A stretch of DNA of 14,283 nucleotides from Planctomycetaceae bacterium (lineage in GTDB: Bacteria > Planctomycetota > Planctomycetia > Planctomycetales > Planctomycetaceae). The stretch is taken from NCBI GenBank assembly GCA_003445035.1, contig DLVV01000319.1, positions 6,745 to 21,027 of the forward strand, in the 5' to 3' direction. A program made the position numbers and the translations under genes. Below, in pieces: positions 1-8,417 of the stretch. A model generated the notes under the pieces. The model was not told where the DNA came from. It saw only the letters and a program-made list of their open reading frames with translations, and ran no database searches. Position 1 is the first letter of the stretch. Each line of letters begins with the position of its first letter.

Positions 1-2040
<2,040 letters not shown>

Positions 2041-2373
2041 CTAGCCACCGCTCCCATCCGATTGTCCGAGGCTGCCTTTCAGCCGAAACTTCAATCGGTT
2101 GATTTCCAGGCCCGGCTGCCGTTGCAGCGTTTCGAGCAGGCCCGATTTGTGGAACGAATCCAATTCGTACATCAACGCCGCACTGGCCACCTCAATCTCC
2201 AGCGACCTGTTCTTAACCGCCACCACCCGTGTCTCTGACGCAATTCGCTCTCCGGCGGCATCCTTCCAGGCCTGGCTGAGTTGTTCGGCCGCCCCGCTCT
2301 TGGCCAATCCCTTCAGTGCCACCAGTTCCGAGAGGGCGTCGCTTAGCCGTTGCGGTCCGCGGGCTGCACGCAT
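2041..2373 (-). CDS. dciA: DciA-like DUF721 protein (replicative helicase loader/regulator)
   Basis: Small 110-residue protein of the DUF721 (PF05258) family. In bacteria without DnaC/DnaI, DciA members help load the replicative helicase DnaB. The N-terminal half shows the family pattern of a helix ending in W..AAGERIASETR (residues 36-49). It is followed by short strands with the characteristic L-E-I-E-V-A-S-A-A-L-M-Y-E-L segment (58-71) and a C-terminal strand, INRLKFRL. The C-terminus ends soon after the domain in a Gly/Ser tail. The ATG lies 3 bases after the dnaN stop (TGA-TCG-ATG), so translation is probably coupled, and the gene stops 6 bases before gyrB. Position between dnaN and gyrB is where DUF721 genes usually sit, normally after recF, which is absent here. 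Identity rests on pattern and context, not on an alignment. Confidence 0.85.
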   Translation of the reverse strand: MRAARGPQRLSDALSELVALKGLAKSGAAEQLSQAWKDAAGERIASETRVVAVKNRSLEIEVASAALMYELDSFHKSGLLETLQRQPGLEINRLKFRLKGSLGQSDGSGG

Positions 2374-2376
2374 CGA

Positions 2377-3489
2377 TCATCGGTCCCTCGACAGCGGCAT
2401 GACCACGTAGGTGTATCCGTCGTCGGTGCGGAACACCGCGGCACTTTCGCTGTCGGCCAGGTGCAGCGACACCGTGGATTCTGGTCTCAATACCCTCAGG
2501 AATTCGATGATGTATCTCGGATCGAAACTGATCGAAACCGCATCGCCGTCGTAAGCCACCGGTATCTCGACGGTTGACTCACCCACATCAGCGGCGACCG
2601 TCTTCAACGTCAGTTGACCCTTGTCGAACGAGAAGTCGACACCACGGCTGTCATCACTGGTGACGATGTCGGCCTGGCGAACGGCCGTATGGAACGAATC
2701 GACCTCGAGTGTCGCGATATTCCCCGCCCCGGTGTCGATCAACTTCGAGTAATCCGGGAATCGGCCTTCCACCAGCCGACTGGAAATCGTCGACTGCCCG
2801 CAGCGGATCAGGATGTCATTGGCGTTGATCGCCACCTGCACCTCTTCCTCGTCATCAGTGATCGACTTCTCGATCAATTTCATCGCCTTGGACGGAATCA
2901 CCGGACCCGGATTGGCCGGTTCCTCAAATCCCTCGGGGCGGGCCGGCAACGAAGCCACCGCCAACCGCCGGCTGTCTGTTGCCACCAACGTCACCATGTC
3001 ACTGGCCGGATCAAACAGAATCCCGCCCAGGGCATACCGGGTGCTCTCCTGGTCAGTGGCAAACTTCGTCCGTATGATCCCCTCGCGAAGAGCCGCCCCG
3101 GGAATTGCCAGGTACTGCTCCCCCTCGAACGTCGCCACGTCGGGAAACTCGTCGGGATCCTCTGACGCCAGGGTGAACTCGCTGCCCGTGGTGCGAACCT
3201 GGATCGACGTTTCGGTCACCTCGATGCCAATCGTCTCGTCGGTCAACTCGCGGAGAATCGACGACATCCGACTGGTCGGCAAAAGCACTTCACCATTCGA
3301 GTCCGTTTCGACTCCCGTCAACTCGACTCGAACACCAACCTCCAAATCGGTTGCCACCAGGGTCGCCGTTCCCCCGTCGACCTGCAACTTGACGTTGCGG
3401 AGGATTTCCTTGGGTGTCCGGGTGGGCACAACCGTGCCGACAATCTGCAGTGCGTTGGCCAGGGTGGACCGGTGGCATTGAAGTTTCAT
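2377..3489 (-). CDS. dnaN: DNA polymerase III beta subunit (sliding clamp)
   Basis: Ring-shaped processivity clamp that tethers DNA polymerase III and many repair factors to DNA. The protein has 370 residues, close to the usual 366-380. Clamp landmarks are visible: an MKLQCHR start equivalent to the family MKF/MKL start, a conserved DEFPDV in domain 1, VATDSRRLA in domain 2, LVEGRFPDYSKLI in domain 3, and the C-terminal YVVMPLSRDR, which corresponds to the YVVMPM/L ending that helps form the partner-binding pocket. The ATG at 3489 was chosen because it gives the standard N-terminus. A GTG 24 bases upstream would add eight residues unlike the family. No strong Shine-Dalgarno sequence precedes it. 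It is separated from dnaA by the putative origin and has its own promoter candidate at 3582-3609. dciA and gyrB follow closely and are probably cotranscribed. Confidence 0.97.
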   Translation of the reverse strand: MKLQCHRSTLANALQIVGTVVPTRTPKEILRNVKLQVDGGTATLVATDLEVGVRVELTGVETDSNGEVLLPTSRMSSILRELTDETIGIEVTETSIQVRTTGSEFTLASEDPDEFPDVATFEGEQYLAIPGAALREGIIRTKFATDQESTRYALGGILFDPASDMVTLVATDSRRLAVASLPARPEGFEEPANPGPVIPSKAMKLIEKSITDDEEEVQVAINANDILIRCGQSTISSRLVEGRFPDYSKLIDTGAGNIATLEVDSFHTAVRQADIVTSDDSRGVDFSFDKGQLTLKTVAADVGESTVEIPVAYDGDAVSISFDPRYIIEFLRVLRPESTVSLHLADSESAAVFRTDDGYTYVVMPLSRDR

Positions 3490-3554
3490 GGGATCACGTC
3501 GGTGCTGGAACACTCCATTGACAAACAGACCGAGCGAAAAAGTCGCGAAAGACT

Positions 3555-3594
3555 GTTCTGATTCTTTTACTTAGCAGTAGTAGTATCAGGGGCC
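3555..3594 (+). other. Possible basal unwinding element: AT-rich stretch, DnaA-trio-like TAG repeats, GC cluster
   Basis: Read 3'-to-5' on the plus strand away from the GGGGCC cluster (3589-3594), the triplets are GAC, TAT, GAT, GAT, GAC, GAT (3589 down to 3572). They then enter an A+T-rich run (3555-3571). The published DnaA-trio consensus is 3'-[G/A]A[T/A]-5'. Three triplets match exactly and all six keep the central A. The order GC cluster, trios, AT-rich DNA matches the described architecture, but no recognisable DnaA box sits directly on the far side of the GC cluster. The same bases overlap a promoter candidate for dnaN, so the match could be coincidental. Confidence 0.35.
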
Positions 3595-3609
3595 AACTTC
3601 TGGTGTCAA
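3582..3609 (-). promoter_or_regulatory. Sigma70-like promoter candidate for dnaN
   Basis: On the minus strand a perfect -35 hexamer TTGACA (3609-3604) is followed after 16 bases by GATACT (3587-3582), which matches four of six positions of TATAAT. Transcription would start near 3575 and give a leader of roughly 85 bases before the dnaN ATG. The -10 lies inside the TAG-rich trio-like motif, so transcription and origin opening could interact. Planctomycete promoter rules are less well defined than those of E. coli, which limits certainty. Confidence 0.35.
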
Positions 3610-3642
3610 TTTGCCCCGGAACCCACTACGAAAGTCCATGAT

Positions 3643-3652
3643 ACCACGTGGT
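3643..3652. repeat. 10-bp perfect palindrome ACCACGTGGT next to a DnaA-box-like 9-mer
   Basis: ACCACGTGGT is self-complementary over 10 bases and lies immediately before TTATTCACT at 3653. Such sites are typical of dimeric regulators, but no specific protein can be assigned. Confidence 0.4.
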
Positions 3653-3661
3653 TTATTCACT
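3653..3661 (+). promoter_or_regulatory. DnaA-box-like 9-mer TTATTCACT
   Basis: Matches the consensus TTATCCACA at seven of nine positions; it differs at positions 5 and 9. An identical 9-mer occurs at 3816-3824, 163 bases away in the same orientation, which strengthens the case that it is a real binding site. A third, weaker form, TTATTAACA, is read on the minus strand within the inverted repeat at 3680-3692. Confidence 0.4.
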
Positions 3662-3679
3662 CACAAGCAGTGTTGAAAC

Positions 3680-3692
3680 GTGTTAATAACAC
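3680..3692. repeat. Inverted repeat GTGTTA-A-TAACAC in the origin region
   Basis: Two perfect 6-base arms flank a single central A. The site is A+T-rich, and its minus strand contains TTATTAACA, a 7-of-9 match to the DnaA box. It could be a regulator site or part of the origin. Confidence 0.4.
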
Positions 3693-3704
3693 CCGGATAA
3701 CCAA

Positions 3705-3714
3705 CCGAATTCGG
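3705..3714. repeat. 10-bp perfect palindrome CCGAATTCGG
   Basis: Self-complementary over 10 bases. It sits within a wider inverted repeat, CACCCG (3690-3695) with CGGGTG (3712-3717), and together these could form a cruciform or bind a dimeric protein. Function unknown. Confidence 0.3.
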
Positions 3715-3796
3715 GTGAGGGCATGGGGCGCAAATTCGGCCCAACTGTCATCCGATTGATGTCGGCCCGGGTTCATTCCGGGTCGTGCACCAACCA

Positions 3797-3817
3797 TCAA
3801 CAGGTTGTCAACAGGTT
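3797..3817 (+). repeat. Tandem direct repeat TCAACAGGTT with 11-bp period
   Basis: TCAACAGGTT occurs at 3797-3806 and again at 3808-3817, so the copies are one helical turn apart. The second copy runs into the TTATTCACT 9-mer and overlaps the last bases of dnaA. Helically phased repeats are typical of replication initiator or regulator binding arrays, but two copies alone are weak evidence. Confidence 0.4.
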
Positions 3818-3824
3818 ATTCACT
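3816..3824 (+). promoter_or_regulatory. Second TTATTCACT DnaA-box-like 9-mer, overlapping the dnaA stop codon
   Basis: Identical to the 9-mer at 3653-3661 and in the same orientation. Its first three bases are the complement of the dnaA TAA stop. It directly abuts the second TCAACAGGTT repeat, forming a compact cluster at the dnaA end of the gap. Confidence 0.4.
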
Positions 3825-4829
3825 TCCCGGTTCCTCGCGACCTGTCAATTCGGCATGAATTGCATGGATGAGCCGACGAAGTTCGGGTTCGTTGCCGAGT
3901 CTCTGCTGCATGCGTCGGCAGGCATGCAGGGCGGTCGTGTGGTTGCTGCAGCCGAAGTAGGTGGCGATGTCCGCGTAGATCGCACCGGTCAGTTCTCGAG
4001 CCAGCAACATGGCACACTGTCGCGGGAGCACGATGTGCTGGGCCCGGCTGCGTTCTCGGAGGCGGCGGGTCGAAACTCCGAAGTGCCGCGCGACGACCCG
4101 GGCGATCTGGCTCAACCCGGGGGCGTCGGCCTCAACGTCTCCGGAGATCACTTGCTGGGCCAGTCCGAGGTCGATCACTCCCCCGTTGATCCTGGCGAGG
4201 GTCTCGAGTTGTCCGAGAGCAGAAAGCAGTTCCCGCGGCGACCCGGTGATGCGTCGGGCAAGCACCTGTGCGGCGTCGACCGGCAGGGGGACCTGGTGCC
4301 GCGAGGCGAAGTGCTCGAGAAGCTGGAGCCGGCTGGCGGGGGCGGGTCTTCGGACCGATACCACGACCCCGCCGCGGCAGCGGTTGACCAGCTTTCGGTC
4401 ACAGCGATCCAGTCGTCCGGGTAGCCGCGACGCGGTGATCAGCACGCGACCACCCCGTCCCAGGATGTCGTCGATCACCGCCAGTAACTGTTGCTGGCTC
4501 TCTGTCCGTCCGGCCAGTGCCTGCAGGTCCTCGCAGACCAGCGTGTCGAGTTTCTGGAATCGATCCTGGAACCCGGCGATGTCCTTTTGCTGGGACGCTT
4601 CAGCCAGTTCGGCGGCGAACTCGCTGGCAAGCACCATTCGCTTGCGGCCCCTGTCACCGTGCAGAAACAACCGTGCCAGGTGCGACTTACCGGTCCCGGG
4701 TGGCCCGGAGATGTAGACGCTGGGTGGCCGCGACCGACTGCTGGACCCCAGCTGGGAGATGGCGGAATGGGCCAGCCGGATCTCGGGCACCAGCAGCAGG
4801 GGTTCGGTTTCGCGTCCCGAGACCGCCAT
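3816..4829 (-). CDS. dnaA: Short DnaA-type replication initiator lacking domain I
   Basis: AAA+ initiator that binds origin DNA and opens it. The 337 residues cover only domains III and IV. Visible motifs are Walker A GPPGTGKS (42-49), Walker B LVCEDLQ (97-103, canonical LLIDDIQ), sensor I ITASRLP (131-137), the box VII arginine R150, a sensor II-like SPRELLSAL (197-205), and the domain IV helix-turn-helix with RQCAMLLARELT (270-281) and CSNHTTALHACRRM (294-307). The usual R-D-H-T-T signature is S-N-H-T-T here, so the base-contacting Asp is Asn. Typical DnaA proteins have about 450 residues. The ATG at 4829 has GGGAG 8 bases upstream and starts 43 bases after the cysteine desulfurase stop. 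Upstream in-frame codons exist only inside that gene and do not resemble domain I. The conserved neighbours argue for a genuine dnaA; a second, complete copy elsewhere cannot be excluded. Confidence 0.85.
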   Translation of the reverse strand: MAVSGRETEPLLLVPEIRLAHSAISQLGSSSRSRPPSVYISGPPGTGKSHLARLFLHGDRGRKRMVLASEFAAELAEASQQKDIAGFQDRFQKLDTLVCEDLQALAGRTESQQQLLAVIDDILGRGGRVLITASRLPGRLDRCDRKLVNRCRGGVVVSVRRPAPASRLQLLEHFASRHQVPLPVDAAQVLARRITGSPRELLSALGQLETLARINGGVIDLGLAQQVISGDVEADAPGLSQIARVVARHFGVSTRRLRERSRAQHIVLPRQCAMLLARELTGAIYADIATYFGCSNHTTALHACRRMQQRLGNEPELRRLIHAIHAELTGREEPGSE

Positions 4830-4872
4830 GGTCCGCGCTCCCGTACTGGCTTGTGTCCGTCGGTAGCCGTAT

Positions 4873-6033
4873 TCAGGCCACCGGGGCCGATTCTCTGAGC
4901 CGGGCGACAACATCCGAAACCCGTCGCACCGCCTCGTCGATTTCCTCGAAGGTGTTCTCAAGGCCAACGCTGAACCGCACACTGGCCCGGTACACGTCCT
5001 CGCTTCGCCCCATCGCGACCAGTGCGGGGGCCGGCTCGGCTGAACCGCTGCTGCAGGTGCTGCCGAGCGAGCAGGCGACGTGTTCGAGATCGAGTGCAAC
5101 GAGAATGGCCTCGCCATCGAGACCCGGAAAAGCGATGTTCAGCGTGTTGGGCAGGCGGTGATCGGGGTGCCCGTTGATCACGGTGGGGCCGGCAGACGTT
5201 TCGAGTCCGGCCTGGAGGCGATCACGAAACGCCTGGATCCTGTCGGTGCGTGCGGTTCTGTCGGCATCCCACGATTCCAGTGCCCGTGCCATTCCGGCCG
5301 CCAGGGCAACCACCTCGGTTCCCGGTCTTCGTCCGGCCTCCTGGTGTCCGCCGTATTCGAACGGGGCCAGCCGACAGCCGTCCCGCAACAACAGCGCTCC
5401 GATACCGCGTGGTCCATGGAACTTGTGGGCACCCAGGGCCAGGGAGGTGGCTCCCAGCCGGTGAAAGTCGACCGGTATCTTGCCCACCGCCTGTACGGCG
5501 TCGACATGCCACGGGATCTTGTGTTCGTGACACGCCTTCGACAACGGGTCCAGGTCCTGCACGACCCCGGTTTCGTTGTGGGCCAGGATCACGGTTGCCA
5601 GCCGGATGTCGTCCCACGGCAGGGTTGTGAGCTCATCGGGGAGCAGCCGCCCATCCTGGTCGACCTGAAGCGGCCGAGAAGACCAGCCCCGCTCGGCCAG
5701 CGCCGTGATCGATTCGGTTGTTGCCGGATGTTCTCCCGCGGTGGTCAGCACCAGACCGGGGTTTCCGGCGGCCAACCCGAACAGTGCCAGGTTGGTCGAT
5801 TCGGTTCCTCCACTGGTGAAGATCACCTCCTCGGGATCGGCACCCAGGATTCGAGCGATCATCTCGCGGGAGTCTTCGAGCACCACGCGGGCCCTGCGGC
5901 CAGCGGCATGGCGGCTGCCCGGATTCCCAAAGCTCTCGCCCAGGTGTTGCGCGACGGTTTCGATCACCTCCGGCAGGGGTTGCGTGGTGGCGTTGTTGTC
6001 GAGATAGATCTCGGACGTTGGCTGGCTGGTCAT
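4873..6033 (-). CDS. Cysteine desulfurase (NifS/IscS family)
   Basis: Pyridoxal-phosphate enzyme that takes sulfur from L-cysteine as a protein persulfide for Fe-S clusters, tRNA thiolation and other uses. The 386-residue length is normal. Class V aminotransferase features are clear: YLDNNATTQP at residues 10-19, SGGTESTN at 74-81, EHPA with the cofactor-stacking His102, HVDAVQ with Asp178, and GAHKFHGPRG with the cofactor lysine K204. The catalytic cysteine is in the mobile loop CSLGSTCSSGSAEP (C327), the long-loop form of group I (NifS/IscS) enzymes rather than SufS. The ATG overlaps the TGA of the upstream dehydrogenase in an ATGA arrangement, implying coupled translation, and dnaA follows 43 bases later. 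No iscU, iscR or suf gene is nearby, so which sulfur pathway it feeds is unknown. Confidence 0.93.
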   Translation of the reverse strand: MTSQPTSEIYLDNNATTQPLPEVIETVAQHLGESFGNPGSRHAAGRRARVVLEDSREMIARILGADPEEVIFTSGGTESTNLALFGLAAGNPGLVLTTAGEHPATTESITALAERGWSSRPLQVDQDGRLLPDELTTLPWDDIRLATVILAHNETGVVQDLDPLSKACHEHKIPWHVDAVQAVGKIPVDFHRLGATSLALGAHKFHGPRGIGALLLRDGCRLAPFEYGGHQEAGRRPGTEVVALAAGMARALESWDADRTARTDRIQAFRDRLQAGLETSAGPTVINGHPDHRLPNTLNIAFPGLDGEAILVALDLEHVACSLGSTCSSGSAEPAPALVAMGRSEDVYRASVRFSVGLENTFEEIDEAVRRVSDVVARLRESAPVA

Positions 6034-7115
6034 CCGGTGGCCTCCGAAGACGAGGCAATCCGAGCGGCGATCGCTTCACCGGTTTCCTGGGTCGTCGCGT
6101 TGCCACCGAGGTCGGGTGTTCGAGGTCCCCGGTCGGACAACTGGGCCTTGACCGCGCCGTTGATCGCCACGGCGGCACGAGGCAACTCGAGGTGTTCGAG
6201 CATCATGGCGGCCGAGAGGATGGCAGCCAGCGGGTTGGCGATGCCCTGGCCGACGATGTCCGGGGCTGATCCGTGGACGGGTTCGAACATGCTGGGATGA
6301 GTGCGGGTCGGGTCGATATTGGCGCTGGCGGCCAGTCCCATGCTGCCCACGACGATGGCGGCCAGGTCGGTCAGGATGTCGCCGAAGAGGTTGCTGGCAA
6401 CGACAACGTCGAACGATTCGGGTCGCCGCACGAATTCCATCACCGCACGGTCGATCAGCAGCGATTCGGTCTGGATGTCGGGGAACCCGGACGCCACCTC
6501 CTCGAACACCTCGTCCCACAAGACCATGCCGTAGCCCTGGGCATTGCTCTTGGTGATCGATGCTACCTGGCGGGCCGGCCGCGCGGTGGCCTTCTCGAAG
6601 GCGGCCTGGATGATCCTGCGGCAACCGTGACGGGTGAAGACCGATGTCTGGATGGCCACGTCGTGGGGCCGATCGGCATACAGCCGGCCACCGACGTTGG
6701 CGTACTCGCCCTCGGTGTTCTCTCGGAAAACCTGGATGTCGATCGAGCCGGGAGCCTTGTCTCGCAGCGGGCTCTCCACGCCGTCATACAGGTACGACGG
6801 TCTCAGGCAGACGCACTGGTCGAATTGTCGGCGGATGGGCAACAGCAGGCCGTTGAGCGTGAGGTGGTCCTGGACATCGGGGTGACCGACGGCTCCCAGC
6901 AGGATCGCGTCGTGTTTGGCGAGGGTGTCGAGGAAGTCGTCGGGGGCCATCTGGCCGTGTTCGAAGAAGTGGTCGGTGCCCCAGGGGTAGGAGTTCCACT
7001 CGAAGGCCGCGTCATCGAGTGCGGCGGCGGCTTCGACGGAGCGAATCGCCTCGCGAGTGACTTCGGGACCAATCCCGTCTCCCTCGATGACGGCAATGTC
7101 AAAGGTGCGTGGCAT
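6030..7115 (-). CDS. Isopropylmalate/isocitrate dehydrogenase family enzyme, tartrate/D-malate dehydrogenase-like
   Basis: NAD- and metal-dependent beta-decarboxylating dehydrogenase of 361 residues. Family residues are present: IEGDGIGPEV (10-19), LRP with R105 and RR at 95-96, FRENTEGEY (R131, Y138), TKSN (K189), the metal-binding D222, and NLFGDILTD (D246, D250). HGSAPDIVGQGIANP (281-295) carries the Asp typical of NAD rather than NADP use. Several stretches resemble tartrate/D-malate dehydrogenases (TtuC/DmlA) more than LeuB: HGQMAPDDF, ILLGAVGHPD, RRQFDQCVCLRP, GSIDIQVFRENTEGEY and SVFTRHG. That makes D-malate or tartrate a likelier substrate than 3-isopropylmalate, although automatic pipelines may call it leuB. 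No leuC/leuD genes are adjacent. It overlaps the cysteine desulfurase by 4 bases and lies 61 bases after moxR. The exact substrate is inferred. Confidence 0.85.
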   Translation of the reverse strand: MPRTFDIAVIEGDGIGPEVTREAIRSVEAAAALDDAAFEWNSYPWGTDHFFEHGQMAPDDFLDTLAKHDAILLGAVGHPDVQDHLTLNGLLLPIRRQFDQCVCLRPSYLYDGVESPLRDKAPGSIDIQVFRENTEGEYANVGGRLYADRPHDVAIQTSVFTRHGCRRIIQAAFEKATARPARQVASITKSNAQGYGMVLWDEVFEEVASGFPDIQTESLLIDRAVMEFVRRPESFDVVVASNLFGDILTDLAAIVVGSMGLAASANIDPTRTHPSMFEPVHGSAPDIVGQGIANPLAAILSAAMMLEHLELPRAAVAINGAVKAQLSDRGPRTPDLGGNATTQETGEAIAARIASSSEATG

Positions 7116-7176
7116 GGATCAATTTTCCGGCGGGAGCGACCCCGGACCCGGGGACCGGTTGCCCGCACTGGTTGGC

Positions 7177-8313
7177 TCAGGGGACCCGTGAAGCGGCGCG
7201 TTCGGCCAGTTCGACAGGCACCTTCTGCAGCAGCATGTCGACCAGGTCGTCGGAGGTGATGTTCTCGCTGTCGGCCAGGAAGGTCGTTACGAGTCGGTGC
7301 CTGAGCACGGGGTGAGCGACCGCCTTGACGTCGTCGGTCGTGACGTGAAATCGTCCTTCGAGCACCGCGCGGGCCTTGGCACCGATGACCAGGTACTGTC
7401 CGGCCCGCGGCCCGGCGCCCCAGGCGATGTAGGATTTGACGAACTTCGCGGCGTCCGGTTCATTCGGCCGCGTGGCCCGGGCCAGATCACGGGCGTAAAC
7501 AAAGACGTGCTCGGCGACCGGCACCTGGCGGACCAGATCTTGCAGCCCCAGGATTTGCTCACCAGTCAACGCCGTATTGAGTACCGGCCGGGACTGGCCG
7601 GTGGTTTGCTTGAGGATCGAGAGTTCTTCGTCGGCCGTCGGGTAATCGACGACAACATGGAACATGAACCGGTCCAGCTGGGCCTCGGGCAGCGTGTAGG
7701 TGCCCTCCTGCTCGATCGGGTTCTGTGTGGCGAGCACGAAGAACGGTTGCGGCAGCGGATAGGTGCTGGTGCCGACGGTCACTCGCCGTTCCTGCATCGC
7801 TTCGAGCAGCGCGGCCTGGGTCTTCGGCGGTGTTCGGTTGATCTCGTCGGCGAGCACGATGTTGGCGAACAGGGGCCCCTGCATGAAATGGAACGCTCGC
7901 TGGTGAGTGTCCGGGTCGTCCTGCAGCACGTCGGTGCCGGTGATGTCCGACGGCATCAGGTCGGGAGTGAACTGGATGCGGCGAAACGAGAGCTGCAGGA
8001 TCTCGGCAATCGTGCTCACCAGCAGTGTTTTGGCCAGTCCGGGCACGCCCTCGAGCAGGCAGTGGCCCCCGGAGAACAGCGAAACGAGCAACTGGTCGAC
8101 GATCTTGTGCTGGCCGACAATCGCCTTGCCGATCTCCTCGCGCATGCGGCCGTAGGCTGCTGAGAGCTGATCGATGGCCTCGCGGCTGGCGGCAGCTGTC
8201 TGGCCGTTCCCGCCACCCGTGTCCGCCTCGGACGCAACCACCTCCCCGGAGGCTTCGATGGGTTCGGTGATGTCGGTCGGGTCAGCCATGCCGCGGGCTT
8301 CGGGAGAGGACAT
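7177..8313 (-). CDS. MoxR-family AAA+ ATPase
   Basis: Cytoplasmic AAA+ ATPase of the MoxR/RavA group, chaperone-like proteins that usually mature or regulate partner complexes together with VWA-domain proteins. The 378 residues start with a low-complexity, acidic and Ala-rich leader of about 45 residues. The AAA_3 core follows: Walker [10 protein letters not shown] (88-96), [16 protein letters not shown] (115-130), Walker [14 protein letters not shown] (152-164), sensor 1 ATQNP (195-199) and the arginine-finger region LPEAQLDRF (208-216). The C-terminal lid domain carries [11 protein letters not shown]. Such genes usually precede DUF58 and VWA genes. Here the next gene downstream is an unrelated dehydrogenase, so it is a solitary copy. 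The ATG at 8313 gives the longest product. An ATG eight codons later is equally possible because neither has a good ribosome site. It is transcribed divergently from the exonuclease across about 100 bases, which contain the palindrome GAGGCCTC (8328-8335). Confidence 0.92.
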   Translation of the reverse strand: MSSPEARGMADPTDITEPIEASGEVVASEADTGGGNGQTAAASREAIDQLSAAYGRMREEIGKAIVGQHKIVDQLLVSLFSGGHCLLEGVPGLAKTLLVSTIAEILQLSFRRIQFTPDLMPSDITGTDVLQDDPDTHQRAFHFMQGPLFANIVLADEINRTPPKTQAALLEAMQERRVTVGTSTYPLPQPFFVLATQNPIEQEGTYTLPEAQLDRFMFHVVVDYPTADEELSILKQTTGQSRPVLNTALTGEQILGLQDLVRQVPVAEHVFVYARDLARATRPNEPDAAKFVKSYIAWGAGPRAGQYLVIGAKARAVLEGRFHVTTDDVKAVAHPVLRHRLVTTFLADSENITSDDLVDMLLQKVPVELAERAASRVP

Positions 8314-8417
8314 GTGAGAGGAGGCTTGAGGCCTCGACGGTTCATGGTAACGTACCCGCGAGACGATTGGCAGCGGCGTCGCCGCAGTGGCGAGGCCTCC
8401 AGCAGACAGGAGTCGTG

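Larger units (their letters stand above)
3490..3815. other. Putative chromosomal replication origin (dnaA-dnaN intergenic gap)
   Basis: This 326-base stretch between the dnaA stop and the dnaN start has no credible gene. It is visibly richer in A+T than the coding regions around it, especially at 3530-3590 and 3650-3712. It contains a TTATTCACT 9-mer (3653-3661; a second copy begins at 3816), the palindromes ACCACGTGGT (3643-3652) and CCGAATTCGG (3705-3714), the inverted repeat GTGTTA-A-TAACAC (3680-3692), a tandem repeat of TCAACAGGTT (3797-3817), and a GC cluster beside a TAG-rich run (3571-3594). The dnaA-dnaN gap is a common location of oriC in bacteria. No exact consensus DnaA box (TTATCCACA) is present on either strand, so the assignment rests on location and repeat content. 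Confidence 0.55.

Noticed and set aside
2374..2376. A hidden or degraded recF between dnaN and dciA
   Set aside because: Only three bases separate the two genes, so there is no room for even a remnant.
3723..4424. Plus-strand open frame of 233 codons starting in the origin gap
   Set aside because: It runs antisense through dnaA, has low-complexity composition and no ribosome site, and resembles no family.
4830..5117. N-terminal extension of dnaA to an upstream start at 5117 (433 residues)
   Set aside because: The extra 96 residues lie mostly inside the cysteine desulfurase in another frame, are Arg/Ser/Pro-rich, and do not resemble DnaA domain I.
8326..8353. Promoter TTGAGG-16-TAACGT for the exonuclease
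   Set aside because: The -10 matches only three of six positions, so it was not listed as a feature.
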